Source of the DNA: Acephala macrosclerotiorum
Taxonomy: Eukaryota; Ascomycota; Leotiomycetes; Helotiales; Mollisiaceae
DNA: 64,000 bases
Assembly (NCBI GenBank): GCA_014904845.1
Contig: MU119322.1
Span: 62,001 to 126,000 of the forward strand
Direction of reading: 5' to 3'
Within the stretch, counting starts at the first letter, position 1. Each line of letters starts with the position of its first letter. The notes under the pieces are model-generated. The model saw only the letters and a list, made by a program, of their open reading frames with translations, searched no databases and was not told where the DNA came from. Below, one piece after another: positions 57,216 through 64,000 of the stretch. The translations under genes and the position numbers were made by a program.

Positions 57216-59639
57216 TATTTAAAGTATTAATTTTTAAAAATCGTATATTTTAAATTCGATTTTTATTTAATAATTTTTTTTTCGTTATAATATTTTAATA
57301 CTTTTATTCCACTTTTAATTATACGAATTTTTAATAATAATTTATTAATTCTATTATAATATTATACTAAATTTAAAATATGCGAGTATTAATACTTATA
57401 ATTTAATTTTTATTAAATTCGAAACAATTTATTTCGATTTTTTTATCGAGAAAAAATTAAATAATATTAAAATATTTATTAATTTTTCGAATTATTTATA
57501 GTAAAATTTAACGTCGAATTTAAAAACAATTATAGAATTCGAATAAATAATTTTAATAATATTAATTATTAATAAAACGACGTATATTATACTAGTAAAT
57601 ACTTTATTAAAATTTAATATTTTTTTTCAATAATATATAATTTTAATTAAAAAAATATAAAAAAATATTAATTTATAATTTAAAATAATAAAATAATAAT
57701 AAATAACGTTTAAATTAAAAATACGTTAAAATTTATAAAATAAAAAAATATAAAAATTTTATAACGATATATATATTTATATTTTCGTAAAATAAATTAT
57801 ATTAATTATAAAAAGAAATTTTATAACGAAAATTATTAAAAAAAGTTAATATTACAATATTTTAAAAAATTATCGTTATTAAATAAAGTATTTAATTTTC
57901 GCGAGAAATATATTAATATCGAAATATATTTAATTTATTATTTTAACGTTGATCGTTTTAAATTTTTAATTTAAATTCGAGTATTCGTTTTACAAAATTT
58001 AAATACTTTTTCGTATATTTAATTTTTAAATTTTTTATTTATACGTTTTTTAATATTTTACGTTTTATATTATTAATCGAATAACGTTTTCGATTATATT
58101 TAAATTTTGTATAAAATTTTTATTACGTGCGATTTTTTTTATTAAATTTACAATTTTAATATAATAATATAAACTTTTTAAATATATTATTAATTTATTT
58201 TTTAAACGCGTTATTAAAAAACTTTTTTATTTATTTTTTATTTTTTTTAATCGTATAATTAAAAAAATCGTTTAAATTTACTATATTTTACTAATTACGT
58301 AAACGCGAATAATATTAATTAGTTTTTAAATTCGATTGAAATTATTTAATTAATTTTATTATTTAAAATTAAAGTTTTTAATTTTCTTTTTATATTGATT
58401 ATATTAACGTTATTATTAAAATAATTTTTTATATGAACTCGATTATATAATAAATAATATTCGATTTAATAATTTTTTTAATTTTTTTACGAAAAAATTA
58501 TTTATATTTAATAATATATAAAAAATATATTTCGAATTAAAAAAATACGAAATTTTAAACTAATAATAAAAAAAAACTTTTTAATAAAAATCGAAATAAA
58601 TATTAAAAAAGTATTTATCGATAAATTTTAATTTTATTCGACGATTCGATAAATTTTCTATTTTTAAAAATTTAATTTAATATTTATAATATAATTACGA
58701 AAATTATATTATTTTTAAAAAATTTAAAAAAAAAATCGAATAATAACAAATTACGTTTTTAAACGATTTTATTAATATTTTTAAATATAAAATATATAAT
58801 ATATTTATAATTTAAAATCGAATTTATATTAATTAAAAAAATATTAAAAATTTTATTAAAAGTTTTATTTTTTAATTTTAAACGAAAATTAATTCGTATA
58901 TTTATAAAATAATTAAATATTAATTAATTTTATTAAAATTAATTAAATTTAAAAATTTAAATATATTTATTTTAAAAAACTTATAAATACTATTAAAAGT
59001 TTATATAAAAATAAAATCGAAATATTAATAGTATTATATTTTTATCGATTATTATTTTTAAAACTTTATTAAATATTTTTTTTAAAACGTAAATTTATTT
59101 ATTTAATTATTTATTTTACGTATAACGTTGATAATTAATTAAAAAATCGATATAATTATTTTATATTTTATATTTTTATTTTAATAATTAATTAAAAATT
59201 AAATATTATTTAATAATTTATTAAATTATTACGTTTTAAGTTTTTTTATTTTTATTTATAATTTAAAAAATAATAAAAATTTTTTTTTTAATAAAATATA
59301 TAAAAAAACTTTTTAAATTTATAATATTTATTTAATATTAAATTTTCGAATATTAAAATAATCGATTATTTTTAAAAAAAAAATAATAATTAAATATATT
59401 TAATTTTATTCGAAATTTATATTTATAAAAAACTATATTAAATAAAATACTTTAAATTAATAAAACTTTTTTTAATATTTATTTTTTAAAATCGTTTTTC
59501 GAATTTATTTTTTAAATTATTTTTAATTTATTTAAAATTTATTTTTCGAATTTATTTTCTAATTATAATTTTCACGTAAACGAATTTTTATAAAAATATA
59601 AATAAATAATTTAAATTTAACGATTTATTAATTTATATA

Positions 59640-59692
59640 AAAAATATATTTAAAATATATTTAAAATATATTTAAAATATATTTTTAATATA
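59640..59692. repeat. Short tandem repeat TTTAAAATATA
   Basis: Four to five copies of an 11-bp unit (TTTAAAATATA) head to tail within the AT-rich block. Confidence 0.75.
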
Positions 59693-62600
59693 TTTTCGAT
59701 TTTTTTATATTTTTTTTATTAGTTTTTTAAATATTTAATTTCGTAAAAATAATTTTTTAAATTTTAAATTTTTTAATAATTTTTAAATAAATTTTTTTTT
59801 TTATTAAATAAAATTATTATATATTTTTAAAAAAAAAAATTTTTTTTTTTTTTTTAATTTAAAATTAAACGTTTTTTTTAAACTCGAATTATTTATTTAT
59901 TTAATTCGTTTTTTAATATATAATATAATAATTTTAATTTTATATTTTTTATAATATTATATCGATTTTTCGATTTTAATCTCAAAAACGATTTATTAAT
60001 TATTAAATTTTTTTTTTTTAAATAATATTTTATATTTAATTTTTTCAAAAAAAAATTTTAATTTATATTTATAATAGTTTTTATAATATTATAAATTTTT
60101 TTAAATACGTTTATATTAAAATATTTTTATTAATTTCGATTTTTATTAAATTAAATTTAAAAAATTTTAATTTAAATATATTTATAATTAATAATCGTAT
60201 TAAATAAATTTTTTATATATCGAAATTTATATATTAAAATTTAAATAAAATTCGTAAATCGAATATTCGAAATTAGAAAATTTTTTTATAATAAAAATTT
60301 ATATTTTACAATATATATAATAAAAATATTTATATATTAATATAAAATACATTTATAAAATCGAATCGAATTATAAAATCTTTAAAATCTTTTTACGAAT
60401 TTCGATAAAATAAATAAATAATATATAAATAAAAATAAAAATTTAAATATTTTTAAAAAAAATAAATAAATCGTTTTAAAATATAATATTATTAATAAAA
60501 ATTTTAATTTTAAAAATAAATTATATATACGTATTATTATAATTATTAATAAAACGAAAATAAAAAATAAATTTATTTCGAATTATATTAAAACGAAAAA
60601 TAAATATTATAAAATTTTTAAAAATTATTTAATTAAATCGAAAATACGAAATAATATAATTAAAAAAAAACAATTTATAAATATTATTTTATATTAATAA
60701 AAAAAACTATAATAAATATAAAAAATTCGAAAACAAATTTAATTTTTTACGTAAAATATAAATTATTAATAATTATAAAACAAAAACTTATAATCGTATA
60801 AATAAAACTCGAAAATTAATTTTAATTTAATTTATATTAAATATTTTTATTAATTCGAAATATTTTTTATATAACGCGAAAATATTAAAACAAATACAAT
60901 AATTAATTAAAAAAGTTTAATTTACAATATTATTAAAATTTACGTATATTTAAAATTTTTTTATTAAAATTCAAATTATAAAACTCGTATTAAATTAAAT
61001 AAATATTTTTTTCAATAAATATTCGCATATAAAATTACGTTTTTTTCGTTTTAATTAAACTTTGAAAATTTATACTTTTTTTAAAATATTCTATATTTTA
61101 TAATATTATTTTTATTTTTTATTTTTTAAATAATTTTTCGATTTTTCGTATTATTTACTATAAAAATTATTTAATACGTAAATATATTTTATTTCGTATA
61201 AATCGATTTAAAAAAACTAATAATTTAATAAAATCGTAATAATTTTCTTATTAATTTATTCGAATATATTTTATTAAAAATTAATCGAAAAATTATTTTA
61301 ATAAAAATTATTATTAATTATATTATTAATTAAATTTAAAACTATAAATATTTTAATATTATAATAAATTTTAATATATTTTTCTAATAAAAATTAAACG
61401 TTATATATAGTATAAATATTATTCTCGAAACGAATATTAAATTTACTACGAAAACGAACTAATAATATTTATAATAATAAAAAATATAATTAAAATCGGT
61501 TTTTTTTATATTATTACTTTTAATATTAATAATTTAATTTTTTTAATTTTCGCGAACTTTTAAATAATTTTTAAATAAATAATAATAAAATTAAAAAAAT
61601 TCGATTTAAATAATTTAACGATTTATAAAATTTTAATTTCGAGTTTATATTATATATTATATATTATATATTATATAATATATTAATAATAAAATTAACA
61701 ATAAATTAATTAAATAAAAAACGAAAATTAATATTATTTTAAAATCGAATATTTATATTATTTTTAAAATTAAAAATATAATCGATTAAAATATAATAAT
61801 TAAAATATTTAAAATAAAATAAAATTTTCAATTTAATTTTTTATTATTATTAATAATAATATCGATTTAAAAATATAAAAAAAATACAAATAAAATAATA
61901 ATAAAAAATAATTTAAATAATAAATTTAAATAATAAATAAACGAATTATATGTAATATATTAAATAATTAATTTAAATTTAAATTTTCGATTATAATTAT
62001 ACGTAAAAATAAATCTCAATTATTATAATCGATAAATTTTTACGTTTTTACGTCGAAATACAATATTTAATAATATATTATAAACGATATAATATTTATT
62101 ACTATTTTTAAATTCGATTATTTTTTATTAACGATTTTAAACGAGTTTTTATAATTAATATTATTTATTACTTTTAAAATAATATATATTTTTAAAAAAA
62201 AAAAAAAAAAAAAACGTTTATATCGATTTTAATATAAACGTTAAACGATTTAATATTTTATAGCAATTTATAAAACAATATATAAAAAATCGAAATATTT
62301 TAAAAAATTAATTAATTATAAAATCGAATACAAATAAATTAAAAAATAATATAAAAAATATTTAAAAAATTAATATAAATATTAAACGTAAAAAAAAATT
62401 AATTATCGTTTAATACTACGAAAAAAAATATATTATATTTTTTAAATTCGTTATTTTTAATATTTATAATACGAATCGATTAAATTTTTTTTATTAAATA
62501 TTATTTATTTATTATAAATTTCGCACGATTAAATATACGTTGAAATAAACGTTATTTTACGTTAAATAATATAAATTAAAATATATTTTAATAAATATTA

Positions 62601-64000
62601 AACGAAAAAATTAATTATAATAATTTAAAAAACGAAATTATATAATAAAAATACGAAAAATCTATAAAAATATATAAATATAATATAATAAAAAAAAATA
62701 ACGATTTATATAACGCTTTAAATAATATAATTTTTTTTATAATAAAAATCGATATTCGAAATAAAAAAATAATATATATTACAAAATTTTTTTTTTAATT
62801 ATATTAATATTTAATATAATTTTATTTATAATTTCGCTTTTTTTTATATAATATTATATTTAATATAATTTTAAATAATTAATCGATATTATTTATAATA
62901 TTTTAATTTATATTTCTTTTTATAATAATATTATATTAATATTTTTTTAAAAAATTTTTAAATAATATTTTAATAATTATTTATTAAAATAAAATTTAAT
63001 ATATAACGTCGAATAAAAACAATTTATTTACAAAATATAAAATTAATATTTAATAAAAAAAATAAAAACTATTTATTACTCGAATAATTAAAACGTACAA
63101 TAATAATAATATTTTATAAATATTATTTTAAATATTTATATTTTATTAAATAATAAAAAAAATTATTAATTAAAAATAATAATTAATAAAAAATTAATTT
63201 TAAAAAATTTAAATTAATAATATACTTTAAATAAAATATATACAATTTTTTAATATTATTAAATAAAACAATTTAATAATTTAATAAATTCAAAATATTT
63301 TTATTAATTTAAATACGAATTTATAAATTAAACGTAAAAATTTTATATCGAATTTATTTTAATATCGAAAAACTTTTTTAATATTATTCGTTATAATTAC
63401 AATTTTAATTATAATAAATATATTAAATCTTAAAAAAAAAAAAAAAAAATTCGAATTAATTTATTATATTTCACTTTTATATCGATAAATAATACGCTTT
63501 TTAATATATTAATATAATAATTATATCGATTTTTTAAATTAAATTTATATTTTTTTTTTTTTTTAAATATTTTTATTATTTTATAAATATATTTTTCTAG
63601 TAATTTATCGTTATATTTATTCGAAATTAATATTATAATATTAAATAATAATTTAAAAACAAATAATAAAATATATTTTCGCGTAATATTTACTCGTATT
63701 ATTTTAAAATAATAATAATAATAATATAAAAACGTAAATATTTAATATTAATATAAATTATAAATAAAACGAATCAAAAATGTAATTATTATAAATAAAC
63801 GTATTATAAATATTTTTTAAAATAATATCGAAATAAATATATATACTCGTAAAATAATTAATTTATTTATAAAAAATCGTATTATTATACACAAAAAAAT
63901 AAATAATAAATATTATAATAAATTTATCGTTTTTTAATATCGTTATTAATTATATTTAATTATTAATATTTAATCGTTTTATAAATAATTCTAATAATAA

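Larger units (their letters stand above)
44905..64000. repeat. AT-rich RIP-type block (about 19 kb)
   Basis: From about 44,905 to the window end the sequence becomes overwhelmingly A/T. No open frame exceeds 65 codons and none has a motif. Most remaining C is followed by G (TCG, ACG), a smaller part is CpT, and CpA, TpG and CpC are very rare; TpA is dominant. This is the pattern expected when methylated or RIP-targeted C outside CpG has been converted to T on both strands. The first 280 bp are a transition zone with more residual CA/TG. It contains local homopolymers (A20 at about 62,196; T runs of 10-13), TA microsatellites (about 48,812-48,832) and degenerate tandem repeats. Probable content: heavily mutated transposons, possibly centromeric or subtelomeric. 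No individual element can be named. Confidence 0.85.

Noticed and set aside
44905..64000. Mitochondrial DNA or a mitochondrial insertion
   Set aside because: No respiratory, rRNA or tRNA genes can be read. The retained CpG with loss of other C contexts fits RIP-type mutation rather than mitochondrial composition.

Overview
This is nuclear DNA of a filamentous ascomycete (Pezizomycotina). The evidence is genes with many short (about 45-70 bp) GT-AG introns with CTAAC/CTGAC-like branch sites, a Zn2Cys6 regulator, a WSC-domain protein, a eukaryotic-type RNA-dependent RNA polymerase, and a long AT-rich block with the signature of repeat-induced point mutation (RIP). The gene style would fit Leotiomycetes, but I cannot fix the class from sequence alone. 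Exon structures below were built by hand from splice sites, reading frame and family motifs.

Layout. 1-1638: 3' end of a CNNM/Mam3-type DUF21-CBS membrane protein. 1.9-7.3 kb: a SET-domain lysine methyltransferase (-) divergent from COQ4 (+), then PDCD5 (-) and an uncharacterised membrane-anchored coiled-coil protein (-). 7.9-8.6 kb: a decayed cyclophilin fragment running into a small AT-rich patch. 9-13.6 kb: a ketopantoate-reductase-like protein (-), the exosome cofactor LRP1/Rrp47 (+) and a twin-CX9C CHCH protein (+). 14.8-15.1 kb: a two-exon cysteine-rich secreted peptide gene. 17.2-19.8 kb: aspartate-semialdehyde dehydrogenase HOM2 (-) divergent from a SAM methyltransferase (+). 20.3-22.8 kb: a secreted protein and ribosomal protein eS4. 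24.7-26.7 kb: mitochondrial D-lactate dehydrogenase. 29.1-33.8 kb: a 1519-residue RNA-dependent RNA polymerase. 34.3-36.9 kb: a Zn2Cys6 factor divergent from an NmrA-like reductase. 37.3-44 kb: a mixed zone with a broken adenylate-forming-enzyme fragment, an intact DUF84 purine-NTP phosphatase, a frameshifted MAPEG gene, an intact membrane serine hydrolase and a WSC-domain gene with a damaged 3' end. 44.9-64 kb: about 19 kb of extremely AT-rich sequence with no credible gene.

How it fits together. Most intact genes are housekeeping or mitochondrial (COQ4, DLD1, CHCH protein, LRP1, HOM2, RPS4). They are often arranged head-to-head over 0.2-0.75 kb shared promoters. Genome-defence themes are present twice: an RNAi-type RdRP, and the AT-rich block, in which most surviving C lies in CpG. 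Damaged genes cluster in the 7 kb next to that block. A second pattern runs through many genes on both strands: the sense strand is C-rich in the 5' half and switches to G-rich in the 3' half. I found no CRISPR array, rRNA gene or convincing tRNA, and no single clearly novel system. The best leads are the cysteine-rich peptide, the repeat tail of the RdRP, the intragenic skew switch and the CpG-retaining RIP block.
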